Source of the DNA: Octadecabacter algicola
Lineage (GTDB): Bacteria; Pseudomonadota; Alphaproteobacteria; Rhodobacterales; Rhodobacteraceae
Assembly: GCF_021532625.1 (NCBI RefSeq)
Contig: NZ_JAKGAR010000003.1
Location: forward strand, 1-64,000
Reading direction: 5' to 3'
DNA: 64,000 nt
Shown here piece by piece: positions 9,473 to 17,857 of this stretch. A program made the position numbers and the translations under genes. Positions within the stretch are counted from its first letter, which is position 1, and each line of letters starts with the position of its first letter. The notes beneath the pieces were generated by a model. It saw only the letters and a list, made by a program, of their open reading frames with translations. It was not told the origin of the DNA and searched no databases.

Positions 9473-9756
9473 CAGACACCCTCGACGATTTTATAATCGC
9501 GTTCGGATGCCGGCAGCCCATAAGACAGGGCCTCTTGATATTCTGGACCGTGGTAAAACGTCTTAGCAGTTTCCATGTCGGCAAAGCGAATGATGACGCA
9601 GCGGGCGCGAGTCGTGCCCTCGAATACTTCTACTTCACCACCGCGGGCCAGAAACTCACCACCATATTTTGCGACCGCTGGTCCGGCGAGCTCGGCATAT
9701 TTGGCGTATTGATCTGCATCCTTAACGTCCACTTGGACAATCGCGTAGGCGGGCAT
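9472..9756 (-). CDS. DUF1330 family protein
   Basis: Small cytoplasmic ferredoxin-like alpha/beta protein (94 aa) of the DUF1330/dimeric alpha-beta barrel type: [22 protein letters not shown] at the N-terminus, [13 protein letters not shown] in the middle and [21 protein letters not shown] near the end. The start at 9756 is set by an AGGAG about 6 bp upstream and by the usual PAYxI N-terminus; an in-frame extension upstream is not conserved-looking. First gene of the mtnA operon. Its biochemical role is unknown. Confidence 0.85.
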   Translation of the reverse strand: MPAYAIVQVDVKDADQYAKYAELAGPAVAKYGGEFLARGGEVEVFEGTTRARCVIIRFADMETAKTFYHGPEYQEALSYGLPASERDYKIVEGV

Positions 9757-9920
9757 TGGCGGCTCCTGATGTTTTAATTGTGATGTCATCTTAGGCACTC
9801 GCGCCTTCGCGTCCATCAAAACCTCTGGATAAACAAAAGACTGCGTGTTTCAAAAATTTTACCGTTTGATAAAAAAATAAACTGTGCCATGCTCAACCTG
9901 TGATCGACGACGGAGTTGCT

Positions 9921-11261
9921 ATGAATTCGCCTTACACAACCGGAATTGCGGCATCGCGCCTTGGCGCTGATGAACTGGCCGAAAACTTCGGTGATCTGCA
10001 TGCGCCCTTTGATGCGCACGAAGCCTCGGTGGCCGCAGATCGCTGTTACTTTTGCCATGATGCCCCCTGCATTACAGCCTGCCCTACGGATATCGATATC
10101 CCGTTGTTCATTCGCCAGATTGCGACTGGAACACCCGAAGCAGCCGCAAAAACCATTTTTGACCAGAACATTCTGGGTGGCATGTGTGCCCGCGTTTGCC
10201 CCACCGAGGATTTGTGCGAACAAGCCTGCGTTCGCGAATTGGCCGAAGGAAAACCCGTCGAAATTGGCCGCTTGCAACGTTTCGCAACGGACCGCGTGAT
10301 GGACCAAGGCGTAATGCCGTTCACCCGTGCCGCCCCGAGCGGCAAGAAAATCGCTGTTGTTGGCGCGGGCCCCGCTGGACTGTCCTGTGCACACCGCCTT
10401 GCAATGTTGGGGCATGATGTCACCGTCTATGATGCAAACCCAAAAGCCGGCGGACTTAATGAATACGGTATCGCCGCCTATAAATCGACGGATGACTTTG
10501 CCGCGCGGGAAGTTGACTGGCTTATGTCCATCGGCGGAATCGAGATTAAGACAAACATGGCCTTGGGCGATGATCTGAAGATTGATGATCTGGTTGGGTG
10601 TTTTGCAGCTGTATTCTTGGCCATTGGCCTTGGCGGCGTGAACGCGCTTGGCCTGACGGTCCAAGGTGAACAAGGCCACGTCGTAAGTGATGCTGTCGAT
10701 TTCATCGAAGAGCTGCGCCAGACAAACGATCTAACGGATCTGCATATTGGTCGGAATGTCGTTGTAATCGGGGGCGGTATGACTGCTGTTGATGCTGCGG
10801 TGCAAGCCAAGCTCCTTGGCGCCGAAAACGTGACAATTGCTTATCGACGCGGTCGCGACGGCATGAGCGCGAGCACTTATGAACAAGACCTCGCAACGTC
10901 CAAAGGGGTGAAGCTGTTGTTCAACCTCCAGCCCAAAGCGATCCGTGGCGTTGGCGATGCGACCGAAATTGAACTCGAATACACCAAGGTCGATGACGGC
11001 AAGCTGGTCGGTACTGGTGAAATGCGCCGGCTACCCGCAGACCAAGTGTTCCGCGCCATTGGCCAGACATTGGACACGGATGCCGGACTAAAAGTTGAGG
11101 GCCGCAAGATCGCCGTGACTGGTGCAGGCCGAACGAGCCGCGCTGGAGTTTGGGCGGGTGGCGACTGCGCAGCGGGAGGCGATGACCTCACGGTAACGGC
11201 GGTGGCCGAAGGCCGCGACGCGGCCATGGATATTCATAGCACTTTGATGGGGGATGCATAA
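9921..11261 (+). CDS. preT: NAD(P)-dependent dihydropyrimidine dehydrogenase, PreT subunit
   Basis: FAD/iron-sulfur electron-input subunit of dihydropyrimidine dehydrogenase, which reduces uracil and thymine in the first step of reductive pyrimidine catabolism. The protein (446 aa) has two N-terminal cysteine clusters (about residues 42-54 and 89-103) like those binding two 4Fe-4S clusters in mammalian DPD. An FAD dinucleotide motif VVGAGPAG (about 146) and an NADPH motif VVVIGGGMTAVDAA (about 277) follow. ATG at 9921 with an upstream GGAG is preferred to a GTG at 9900. preA follows immediately with no gap. Confidence 0.94.
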   Translation: MNSPYTTGIAASRLGADELAENFGDLHAPFDAHEASVAADRCYFCHDAPCITACPTDIDIPLFIRQIATGTPEAAAKTIFDQNILGGMCARVCPTEDLCEQACVRELAEGKPVEIGRLQRFATDRVMDQGVMPFTRAAPSGKKIAVVGAGPAGLSCAHRLAMLGHDVTVYDANPKAGGLNEYGIAAYKSTDDFAAREVDWLMSIGGIEIKTNMALGDDLKIDDLVGCFAAVFLAIGLGGVNALGLTVQGEQGHVVSDAVDFIEELRQTNDLTDLHIGRNVVVIGGGMTAVDAAVQAKLLGAENVTIAYRRGRDGMSASTYEQDLATSKGVKLLFNLQPKAIRGVGDATEIELEYTKVDDGKLVGTGEMRRLPADQVFRAIGQTLDTDAGLKVEGRKIAVTGAGRTSRAGVWAGGDCAAGGDDLTVTAVAEGRDAAMDIHSTLMGDA

Positions 11262-12566
11262 ATGGCTGACCTAACAACCGACTTTCTAGGAATCAAAAGC
11301 CCGAATCCGTTTTGGTTGGCCTCTGCGCCACCAACGGACAAGGAATACAACGTTCGACGCGCATTCGAGGCCGGATGGGGTGGCGTTGTCTGGAAAACCT
11401 TGGGGGGCGAAGGTCCGCCTATCGTAAACGTCAACGGCCCACGCTACGGCGTGATTTACGGCGCGGATCGCCGTGTTCTCGGCATCAACAACATCGAATT
11501 GATCACCGATCGCGACCTTTACACCAACCTTGAGGAAATCAAACGGGTTAAGGCGGACTACCCTGATCGCGCCATAATCGTATCGATCATGGTCCCTTGT
11601 GAGGAGGAAGCATGGAAAGCGATTTTGCCGCTGGTCGAGGATACCGGCGCTGACGGGATCGAGCTTAACTTTGGTTGCCCGCATGGGATGGCCGAACGCG
11701 GCATGGGCAGCGCCGTGGGCCAAGTGCCCGAATACATCGAAATGGTCACGCGCTGGTGCAAACAGTATTATTCCAAGCCCGTAATCGTGAAACTGACACC
11801 TAACATCACCGACATTCGCAAGCCCGCAGCTGCGGCGATGCGCGGCGGGGCGGACGCGGTCAGTCTGATCAACACGATCAACTCGATCACCTCTGTGAAC
11901 CTCGACACCATGTCACCAGAGCCGAGCATCGATGGCAAAGGCACCCACGGCGGCTATTGCGGCCCTGCCGTAAAACCAATCGCGATGTCGATGGTCTCCG
12001 AGATTGCCCGCAATCCTGAAACCGCTGGCCTGCCGATTTCCGGTATTGGCGGTGTCACCACGTGGCGCGATGCGGCGGAATATATCACGCTGGGCTGTGG
12101 CAACGTGCAAGTTTGCACAGCGGCGATGACCTACGGCTTCAAGATCGTTCAGGAAATGATTTCTGGTCTGTCGCAGTGGATGGACGAAAAGGGCCATACA
12201 TCCATTCAGGATTTCATGGGGGCGGCCGTGCCTAACACGACTGATTGGCAGTACCTGAACCTCAACTATATCGCCAAGGCGCAGATCAATCAGGATGACT
12301 GTATTTCCTGTGGTCGCTGTTACGCCGCCTGCGAAGACACGTCCCACCAAGCGATTGCGATGTCAGAAGACCGCACATTTACCGTGATCGATGAGGAATG
12401 TGTTGCTTGTAACCTTTGCGTCGATGTTTGCCCTGTCGAGAACTGCATCACCATGGTTGCGATGGAGCCTGGCACAATCGATCCGCGAACAGGCAAAGTT
12501 GTCGAAAAGGACTACGCCAACTGGACAACGCACCCAAACAACCCGTCAGCAACAGCGGCGGAATAG
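11262..12566 (+). CDS. preA: NAD-dependent dihydropyrimidine dehydrogenase, PreA subunit
   Basis: FMN subunit (434 aa) that reduces the pyrimidine ring. An N-terminal dihydroorotate-dehydrogenase-like TIM barrel carries ELNFGCPHGMAERGMG (about 134-149). A C-terminal double 4Fe-4S ferredoxin domain has CISCGRC...C (347-357) and CVACNLC...C (380-390). The position of the mammalian DPD active-site cysteine (GLACGQ) is Val152 here (GSAVGQ). It begins on the base after preT ends and is followed by a terminator. Confidence 0.95.
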   Translation: MADLTTDFLGIKSPNPFWLASAPPTDKEYNVRRAFEAGWGGVVWKTLGGEGPPIVNVNGPRYGVIYGADRRVLGINNIELITDRDLYTNLEEIKRVKADYPDRAIIVSIMVPCEEEAWKAILPLVEDTGADGIELNFGCPHGMAERGMGSAVGQVPEYIEMVTRWCKQYYSKPVIVKLTPNITDIRKPAAAAMRGGADAVSLINTINSITSVNLDTMSPEPSIDGKGTHGGYCGPAVKPIAMSMVSEIARNPETAGLPISGIGGVTTWRDAAEYITLGCGNVQVCTAAMTYGFKIVQEMISGLSQWMDEKGHTSIQDFMGAAVPNTTDWQYLNLNYIAKAQINQDDCISCGRCYAACEDTSHQAIAMSEDRTFTVIDEECVACNLCVDVCPVENCITMVAMEPGTIDPRTGKVVEKDYANWTTHPNNPSATAAE

Positions 12567-12587
12567 ACCCGTATTTCCCCTGAGACT

Positions 12588-12620
12588 TGGCCGGCACATC
12601 CGCGTGTCGGCCAGTTTTTT
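12588..12620 (+). terminator. Rho-independent terminator after preTA
   Basis: A 10-bp stem (TGGCCGGCAC / GTGTCGGCCA, one G-T wobble) with a 6-nt loop is followed by GTTTTTT. It lies 21 bp after the preA stop, just before the convergent rutR stop. Confidence 0.85.
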
Positions 12621-12627
12621 GACTGCG

Positions 12628-13230
12628 CTAGGGTGTCAGCAACCCACGCAACATCGCATCCAAATGTTTTTCAGCGCCATCGAACGGGTCTACTTCCCCG
12701 AGAATGGCCCGCACCTGAACATCAAAATCCGCGTAGTGCTGGGTCAGCGCCCAAATCGAAAAAATGAGGTGGTAGGGGTCAACGTCTTTGATCCGTCCAT
12801 CCGCGACCCAGCCGTTGATCACCACGGCGATTTCATCAACCAATTCGCGCAACTCGCCATGCAGCACATCCCCGATGCGCGGCGCACCTTGGATAATCTC
12901 ATTGGCAAACAATCGGCTTTCGCGCGGAAAATGCTGAGACATATCCAATTTGCGTTTCGCATAGGCAAACAATTCATCAACAGGATCACCTTGCGGATCG
13001 AGTTCGCGAAGCGGCTCAAGCCAGTTTTCAAGAAGCTTAGCCAAAAGGGACGTGTAGATCGCTTCTTTAGAGCGGAAATAGTACAGTAAATTGGGTTTTG
13101 AGAGGCCTGCTTCGTCGGCGACTTGATCCAGTGTTGAGCCGCGAAACCCGAACTGTGAAAAAACCAAAAGTCCCGCATCTAGAATCGCTGCTTGGTTCTT
13201 TTTTTGAATACGCGTGTCAGGTTTGTTCAT
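12628..13230 (-). CDS. rutR: TetR-family regulator, RutR-like
   Basis: One-component TetR/AcrR repressor (200 aa). The N-terminal helix-turn-helix reads STLDQVADEAGLSKPNLLYYFRSKEAIY. The C-terminal ligand domain retains RutR features: ESRLFANEIIQGAPRI, and DPYHLIFSIWALTQHYADF, which matches the E. coli RutR uracil-binding region closely. It probably senses uracil or a catabolite. The ATG at 13230 is chosen because the preceding in-frame residues do not fit the family. It is divergent from the beta-ureidopropionase gene, and a RutR-type operator lies between them. Confidence 0.9.
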   Translation of the reverse strand: MNKPDTRIQKKNQAAILDAGLLVFSQFGFRGSTLDQVADEAGLSKPNLLYYFRSKEAIYTSLLAKLLENWLEPLRELDPQGDPVDELFAYAKRKLDMSQHFPRESRLFANEIIQGAPRIGDVLHGELRELVDEIAVVINGWVADGRIKDVDPYHLIFSIWALTQHYADFDVQVRAILGEVDPFDGAEKHLDAMLRGLLTP

Positions 13231-13318
13231 AGGGGCTGCTTTTCGGACGATAGGGCGCAAAAACTAGTCAATACCAACCCTGTTTAGCGACTGTCGGTTT
13301 ATAAAGTAAGCAAATTCC

Positions 13319-13346
13319 TTGACTAGGTAGGGACCTCTGGTAGCCT
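13319..13346 (+). promoter_or_regulatory. Possible promoter of the pyrimidine catabolic operon
   Basis: TTGACT at 13319-13324 and TAGCCT at 13341-13346 are separated by 16 bp. The -10 match is weak. If used, transcription would start inside the RutR operator just downstream, consistent with repression. Confidence 0.4.
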
Positions 13347-13350
13347 GCCT

Positions 13351-13366
13351 TTGACCAGTTGGTCAA
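13351..13366. promoter_or_regulatory. RutR-type operator
   Basis: The sequence TTGACCAGTTGGTCAA matches the E. coli RutR consensus TTGACCA-NN-TGGTCAA at every defined position. It is a perfect 7-bp inverted repeat in the rutR/hyuC divergent promoter region, 31 bp before the hyuC start. Confidence 0.88.
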
Positions 13367-13396
13367 ATTATTGCCAGCCACTATTGGGAGATCAAT

Positions 13397-14647
13397 ATGC
13401 CAGCCGCAGGAGAAAACCTTCGCATTGATGGGGCGCGCCTTTGGGACAGCCTCATGGAGATGGCCAAGATCGGCCCAGGTGTAGCTGGCGGCAACAACCG
13501 CCAGACCCTAACGGATGAAGATAGCGAAGGCCGCCACCTGTTTCAAAATTGGTGCGAGGCCGCGGGCATGACAATGGGCGTCGATGAAATCGGCAACATG
13601 TTTGCACGGCGCGAAGGCACGGACCCCGATGCCTTGCCAGTCTACGTCGGCTCGCATCTAGACACGCAGCCCACGGGTGGCAAATATGACGGTGTTTTGG
13701 GCGTACTGGGTGGGCTAGAAATCATCCGCACTATGAATGACCTCGACATCAAGACAAAGCACCCGATTGTTGTAACGAACTGGACCAACGAAGAAGGCAC
13801 GCGGTTTGCCCCTGCGATGCTGGCCTCTGGCGTTTTCGCCGGAAAACACGACCTTGAATGGGCGCGCGACCGCGAAGATGCGCAGGGTAAGAAATTTGGT
13901 GATGAGCTAGAGCGCATCGGCTGGAAAGGTCCCGAAAAGGTTGGGGACCGCAAGATGCATGCGATGTTTGAATTGCACATCGAACAAGGTCCAATTCTAG
14001 AGGCCGAAAAGAAAGACATTGGCGTTGTCACCCACGGCCAAGGGCTGCGGTGGATCGAATGCACCGTGACAGGCAATGAAAGTCACACCGGCTCTACCCC
14101 GATGCATATGCGCAAAAACGCAGGGCGCGGATTGGCGCTTGTGACAGAACTGGTGCATGAGATCGCGATGGCGAACCAGCCCAATGCTGTTGGCGCGATC
14201 GGCCATATCGACGTCTACCCAAATTCGCGCAATGTGATCCCCGGCAAGGTGGTATTCACAGTCGATATGCGCACGCACCTGCTGGATAAGCTGAATGGCA
14301 TGGTAGACGAATTCAATGCCCGGGCGCCAAAGCTGTGCGAAGATATTGGCGTAGAATTCTCATGCGAGATCGTCGGCCAATTCGACCCACCCGCCTTTGA
14401 TGAAGGCTGCGTCAAGGCTGTGCGCGATGCAGCCGAACGGTTGGGCTATTCCCATATGGATATCATTTCCGGCGCGGGGCATGATGCCTGCTGGATCAAT
14501 GATTTGTATCCCACATCGATGATCATGTGCCCTTGTGCGGATGGCTTGTCCCACCACGAAGCCGAAGAAATTTCGCAAGAATGGGCCACCGCGGGAACGG
14601 ATGTACTGATGCACGCAGTTTTGGAGACGGCGGAGATCGTGACTTGA
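13397..14647 (+). CDS. Zn-dependent beta-ureidopropionase / N-carbamoyl amino-acid hydrolase
   Basis: Hydrolyses N-carbamoyl-beta-alanine (or the aminoisobutyrate form) to the amino acid, CO2 and ammonia, the third step of pyrimidine degradation. The protein (416 aa) belongs to the AmaB/HyuC M20-like family. Metal-ligand regions GSHLDTQPTGGKYDGVLG (His about 87, Asp about 98) and NWTNEEGTRFAP (Glu about 132-133) are clear, as are HIEQGP and GAGHDA. Start is ATG behind GGGAG. It leads the long operon that ends at 20655, under the RutR operator. PydC or HyuC would be suitable names; substrate is inferred from context. Confidence 0.9.
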   Translation: MPAAGENLRIDGARLWDSLMEMAKIGPGVAGGNNRQTLTDEDSEGRHLFQNWCEAAGMTMGVDEIGNMFARREGTDPDALPVYVGSHLDTQPTGGKYDGVLGVLGGLEIIRTMNDLDIKTKHPIVVTNWTNEEGTRFAPAMLASGVFAGKHDLEWARDREDAQGKKFGDELERIGWKGPEKVGDRKMHAMFELHIEQGPILEAEKKDIGVVTHGQGLRWIECTVTGNESHTGSTPMHMRKNAGRGLALVTELVHEIAMANQPNAVGAIGHIDVYPNSRNVIPGKVVFTVDMRTHLLDKLNGMVDEFNARAPKLCEDIGVEFSCEIVGQFDPPAFDEGCVKAVRDAAERLGYSHMDIISGAGHDACWINDLYPTSMIMCPCADGLSHHEAEEISQEWATAGTDVLMHAVLETAEIVT

Positions 14648-15126
14648 GAGCGGCCTTCTCAATAGTGCCAATCATTCTCGCGGGAATGGTAACGGCGGAG
14701 ACTCCTAATTGGGACAATCTCTATCTTGCGAATCTTGGCGGAACACGTCTGTTACAAGTGGATCCATCTGACGCTGACACCGTCACAGCCTATGTTGACG
14801 GGACCAACGGTTTTAGAATGAGCGTAACGTGCAGCACCGACTCTTCCTCTCTGAGTATTGCTCAGATCGGAAATGGCATCCCGTTTATGGGCTCAGATGT
14901 TCAACTGTTTGGGGTTTTTGATGGAGAACCAGAAATCAGAATTGGGCAAGCTCAATACTCGCGTGGAAGTTATCGAATTTCACTTCAACCATCTATTCTT
15001 GCAAGAATACTCACCCGCAATGAAGTGCTATTATCGGCAAACGAAACGGGTTTCTTCGACACGTTCTCGTTGAGAAATTCAGTAATCGCAATTGAAAAAA
15101 TGCGGTGTTTTGGAGGAAAACCATGA
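14644..15126 (+). CDS. Small predicted secreted protein of unknown function
   Basis: I do not recognise the family. From the TTG at 14644, which overlaps the hydrolase stop, the 160-aa product starts with a typical signal peptide: a basic start, hydrophobic AFSIVPIILAGMV, then TAET. A beta-rich mature part with few charged residues follows, and the end has DTFSLRNSVIAIEKMRC. The stop overlaps the dihydropyrimidinase ATG by 4 bp (ATGA), so it is translationally coupled on both sides. The FSL...AxxxxC ending resembles many periplasmic alphaproteobacterial proteins, but no function follows from this. Confidence 0.7.
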   Translation: MRAAFSIVPIILAGMVTAETPNWDNLYLANLGGTRLLQVDPSDADTVTAYVDGTNGFRMSVTCSTDSSSLSIAQIGNGIPFMGSDVQLFGVFDGEPEIRIGQAQYSRGSYRISLQPSILARILTRNEVLLSANETGFFDTFSLRNSVIAIEKMRCFGGKP

Positions 15127-16577
15127 GCAAAGTCATCAAGAACGGAACTATCGTAACGCATGATCTGACCTACAAGGCGGACGTGTTGATCGAAGGTGGT
15201 TCCATCATCGAGATCGGGCCAAACCTGAAGGGCGATGAAGAACTCGACGCGACAGGCTGCTACGTCATGCCCGGCGGCATCGACCCGCACGTGCATTTGG
15301 AAATGCCGTTCATGGGGACCTATTCCACGGATGATTTTGAGTCCGGTACGCGGGCTGGTCTGGCGGGCGGCACCACGATGGTTGTCGACTTCTGCCTGCC
15401 CAACCAAGGCGAAAGCCTGCTGGATGCAATCAAACGCTGGGACAACAAATCAACCCGAGCGAACTGTGACTACAGCTTTCACATGGCTGTAACGTGGTGG
15501 GGTGAGCAAGTCTTTGACGACATGAAAACCGTCATTGAGGATCGCGGCATCAACACATTCAAACACTTCCTCGCCTACAAGGGCGCGTTGATGGTGAATG
15601 ATGATGAACTGTTCTCATCCTTCAACCGTCTATCCGAATTGGGCGGCATCGCGATGGTGCACGCCGAAAACGGTGATGTGGTGGCAGAACTGTCTGCTAA
15701 GCTGCTGGCAGAGGGCAACAACGGCCCCGAAGCCCACGCTTATTCGCGCCCCTCTCAGGTTGAGGGCGAAGCGACTAACCGCGCGATTATGATCGCCGAT
15801 ATGGCGGGCGTGCCATTGTATGTCGTGCATACATCTTGCGAAGAATCCCACGAGGCAATCCGCCGTGCGCGTCAGCAAGGCAAACGCGTTTGGGGTGAGC
15901 CGTTGATCCAGCACCTGACGTTGGACGAAAGCGAGTATTTCAACAAAGACTGGGACCACGCTGCACGTCGTGTCATGTCACCTCCGTTCCGTAACAAGAT
16001 GCATCAAGACAGCCTTTGGGCGGGTCTTCAGTCAGGCTCCCTTAGCGTCGTGGCTACCGATCACTGCGCCTTTACCACTGAACAGAAACGGTCCGGTGTT
16101 GGCGATTTCACCAAGATCCCCAACGGCACCGGCGGGCTAGAAGACCGGATGCCGATGCTTTGGACTCACGGGGTGGAAACCGGACGGTTAACGCCGAACG
16201 AATTTGTCGCCGTGACATCGACCAACATCGCCAAAATCCTGAATTGTTACCCCAAGAAAGGGGCCATTCTGGTGGGCGCGGATGCCGATATCGTTGTTTG
16301 GGATCCGGCCAAGGAAAAGACGATCACCGCAGGGTCACAACAGTCAGAGATTGATTACAACGTGTTTGAGGGCAAGCACGTCAAAGGCCTGCCACGCTTT
16401 ACCCTGACCCGCGGCCACGTCGCGATCCATGATGGAGAAGTGCGCACTCAGGAAGGTCACGGCAAGTTCGTGAAACGGGAAGGCAACGGCATGACCAATC
16501 AAGCGCTATCGAAATGGAAAGACCTCTCGGCACCACGCCCTGTGCAGCGCTCCGGCATCCCGGAAACGGGGGTCTAG
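15123..16577 (+). CDS. hydA: Dihydropyrimidinase (D-hydantoinase)
   Basis: Hydrolyses dihydrouracil and dihydrothymine to the N-carbamoyl beta-amino acids (484 aa, normal length). Binuclear metal site motifs are present: GGIDPHVHLE (His56, His58), the Lys to be carboxylated in LAYKGALM (about 153), VHAENGD (about 180), VVHTSCEE and ATDHCAF (Asp about 313). The ATG at 15123 is coupled to the preceding gene and has GGAGG upstream. Fits step two of the reductive pathway between preTA and the ureidopropionase. Confidence 0.94.
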   Translation: MSKVIKNGTIVTHDLTYKADVLIEGGSIIEIGPNLKGDEELDATGCYVMPGGIDPHVHLEMPFMGTYSTDDFESGTRAGLAGGTTMVVDFCLPNQGESLLDAIKRWDNKSTRANCDYSFHMAVTWWGEQVFDDMKTVIEDRGINTFKHFLAYKGALMVNDDELFSSFNRLSELGGIAMVHAENGDVVAELSAKLLAEGNNGPEAHAYSRPSQVEGEATNRAIMIADMAGVPLYVVHTSCEESHEAIRRARQQGKRVWGEPLIQHLTLDESEYFNKDWDHAARRVMSPPFRNKMHQDSLWAGLQSGSLSVVATDHCAFTTEQKRSGVGDFTKIPNGTGGLEDRMPMLWTHGVETGRLTPNEFVAVTSTNIAKILNCYPKKGAILVGADADIVVWDPAKEKTITAGSQQSEIDYNVFEGKHVKGLPRFTLTRGHVAIHDGEVRTQEGHGKFVKREGNGMTNQALSKWKDLSAPRPVQRSGIPETGV

Positions 16578-16586
16578 AACCTTAAT

Positions 16587-17081
16587 ATGACTGATTTACT
16601 TTGGCTTGATATCGCCGCGGACGTTGCCACAATCCTCGCAGCTCTTGCGGTTATAGCCACCACATTTGCGGTATGGCGCCAAATGCGACTGCAAGCCGCG
16701 GGGCAAAACAAGGACGAGCGACGTTTTCTCCGGGAGTCGATTTTCGTCGTTCATGACACCTTGCAAGGTGAACAATTCCGCAACGCACGGCAAAATTTTT
16801 TTGGCTCAGGCCAGTACAAACAAGACTTCAATGCTTACGGGGATGATGACAAAGGCCGCGCGCGTTACATCCTTAGTGTTTACGGCTTGCTGGCCCGCAT
16901 GATTGATCATGATGCGATCGATGAAGCAGTGGCCAGCGGTTATTGGAAAACTGCAATGTTTCGCGATTGGGATCGGCTGGAAAACTTCGTGAGCGGCGAA
17001 CGTCTACGTTCCAGCAATGGGACATTGTTTTCCGCCACCGAACAGATGGTTGCACGATGGAAGAAGGGGGACCAAGCATGA
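16587..17081 (+). CDS. DUF4760-like membrane-anchored protein
   Basis: Uncharacterised 164-aa protein. One N-terminal transmembrane helix (about residues 8-30, VATILAALAVIATTFAVW) is followed by a soluble alpha-helical domain (FRNARQNFF, ILSVYGLLARMIDHDAI, WDRLENFV) that resembles the DUF4760 family. It begins 9 bp after hydA and overlaps the ABC ATPase start by 4 bp. Its place suggests a role with the importer, but this is only positional. Confidence 0.7.
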   Translation: MTDLLWLDIAADVATILAALAVIATTFAVWRQMRLQAAGQNKDERRFLRESIFVVHDTLQGEQFRNARQNFFGSGQYKQDFNAYGDDDKGRARYILSVYGLLARMIDHDAIDEAVASGYWKTAMFRDWDRLENFVSGERLRSSNGTLFSATEQMVARWKKGDQA

Positions 17082-17854
17082 GCCTCGTAATTTCCGCGGC
17101 AAACCTAGACCTGACGTTTGAGACAAACGACGGTCCAGTCCATGCCCTCAAGGATGTGAACCTCGAGATAAACAAGGGCGATTTCGTTTCTTTCATCGGA
17201 CCATCAGGGTGCGGCAAGACCACGTTTTTACGCTGCATCGCGGGGCTGGAAACGCCCACGTCTGGCGAAATCTCCGTCAATGGAATGACACCTGATGAGG
17301 CACGGCGCGCACGTGCCTATGGCTATGTGTTTCAAGCCGCGGGTCTTTATCCGTGGCGAACGATTGGTGGCAACATTCGCCTTCCGCTTGAGATCATGGG
17401 GTTCGACAAGGCAGATCAGGCCGAACGCGTAAGCCGCGTGTTGGAGCTCGTCGACCTTGCCGGATTTGAGAAGAAATTCCCATGGCAGTTATCGGGCGGG
17501 ATGCAGCAAAGGGCCAGCATTGCACGGGCCTTGGCGTTTGATGCGGATATCCTGTTGATGGACGAACCGTTTGGCGCCTTGGATGAAATCGTGCGCGACC
17601 ATTTGAACGAACAGTTGTTGCAACTCTGGGCTCGTACCGAAAAGACAATTGGTTTCGTCACCCATTCGATCCCAGAGGCCGTTTACCTGTCCACCAAGAT
17701 CGTCGTGATGTCGCCCCGTCCTGGCCGGATCAGCGATGTGATCGACAGCCCGCTGCCAAAGGAACGCCCTCTCGATATCCGTGACAGTCCCGAATTCATC
17801 GAAATCGCACACCGTGTCCGCGACGGGCTGCGCGCGGGGCATTCGGATGACTAG
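17078..17854 (+). CDS. ABC transporter ATP-binding protein (nitrate/taurine/pyrimidine-type)
   Basis: Energises import of a substrate probably related to pyrimidine catabolism. The 258-aa protein has Walker A GPSGCGKTT (about 38-46), Q-loop FQAAGLYPWRT, signature LSGGMQQR, Walker B ILLMDEPFGALD and H-loop FVTHSIPEA, typical of the TauB/SsuB/ThiZ group. The ATG at 17078 overlaps the preceding stop. Two permeases and a binding protein follow. Uracil, hydantoin, ureide or a thiamine-like pyrimidine are possible substrates. Confidence 0.9.
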   Translation: MSLVISAANLDLTFETNDGPVHALKDVNLEINKGDFVSFIGPSGCGKTTFLRCIAGLETPTSGEISVNGMTPDEARRARAYGYVFQAAGLYPWRTIGGNIRLPLEIMGFDKADQAERVSRVLELVDLAGFEKKFPWQLSGGMQQRASIARALAFDADILLMDEPFGALDEIVRDHLNEQLLQLWARTEKTIGFVTHSIPEAVYLSTKIVVMSPRPGRISDVIDSPLPKERPLDIRDSPEFIEIAHRVRDGLRAGHSDD

Positions 17855-17857
17855 ATC

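Noticed and set aside
9866-9893. TTGATA/CATGCT pair as preT promoter
   Set aside because: The -10 match is only 3 of 6 and several alternatives of similar quality exist in this A/T-rich stretch.
9816-10679. Long minus-strand open frame across preT
   Set aside because: It is a shadow of the preT gene with no family-like sequence or ribosome-binding site; the plus-strand gene is clear.
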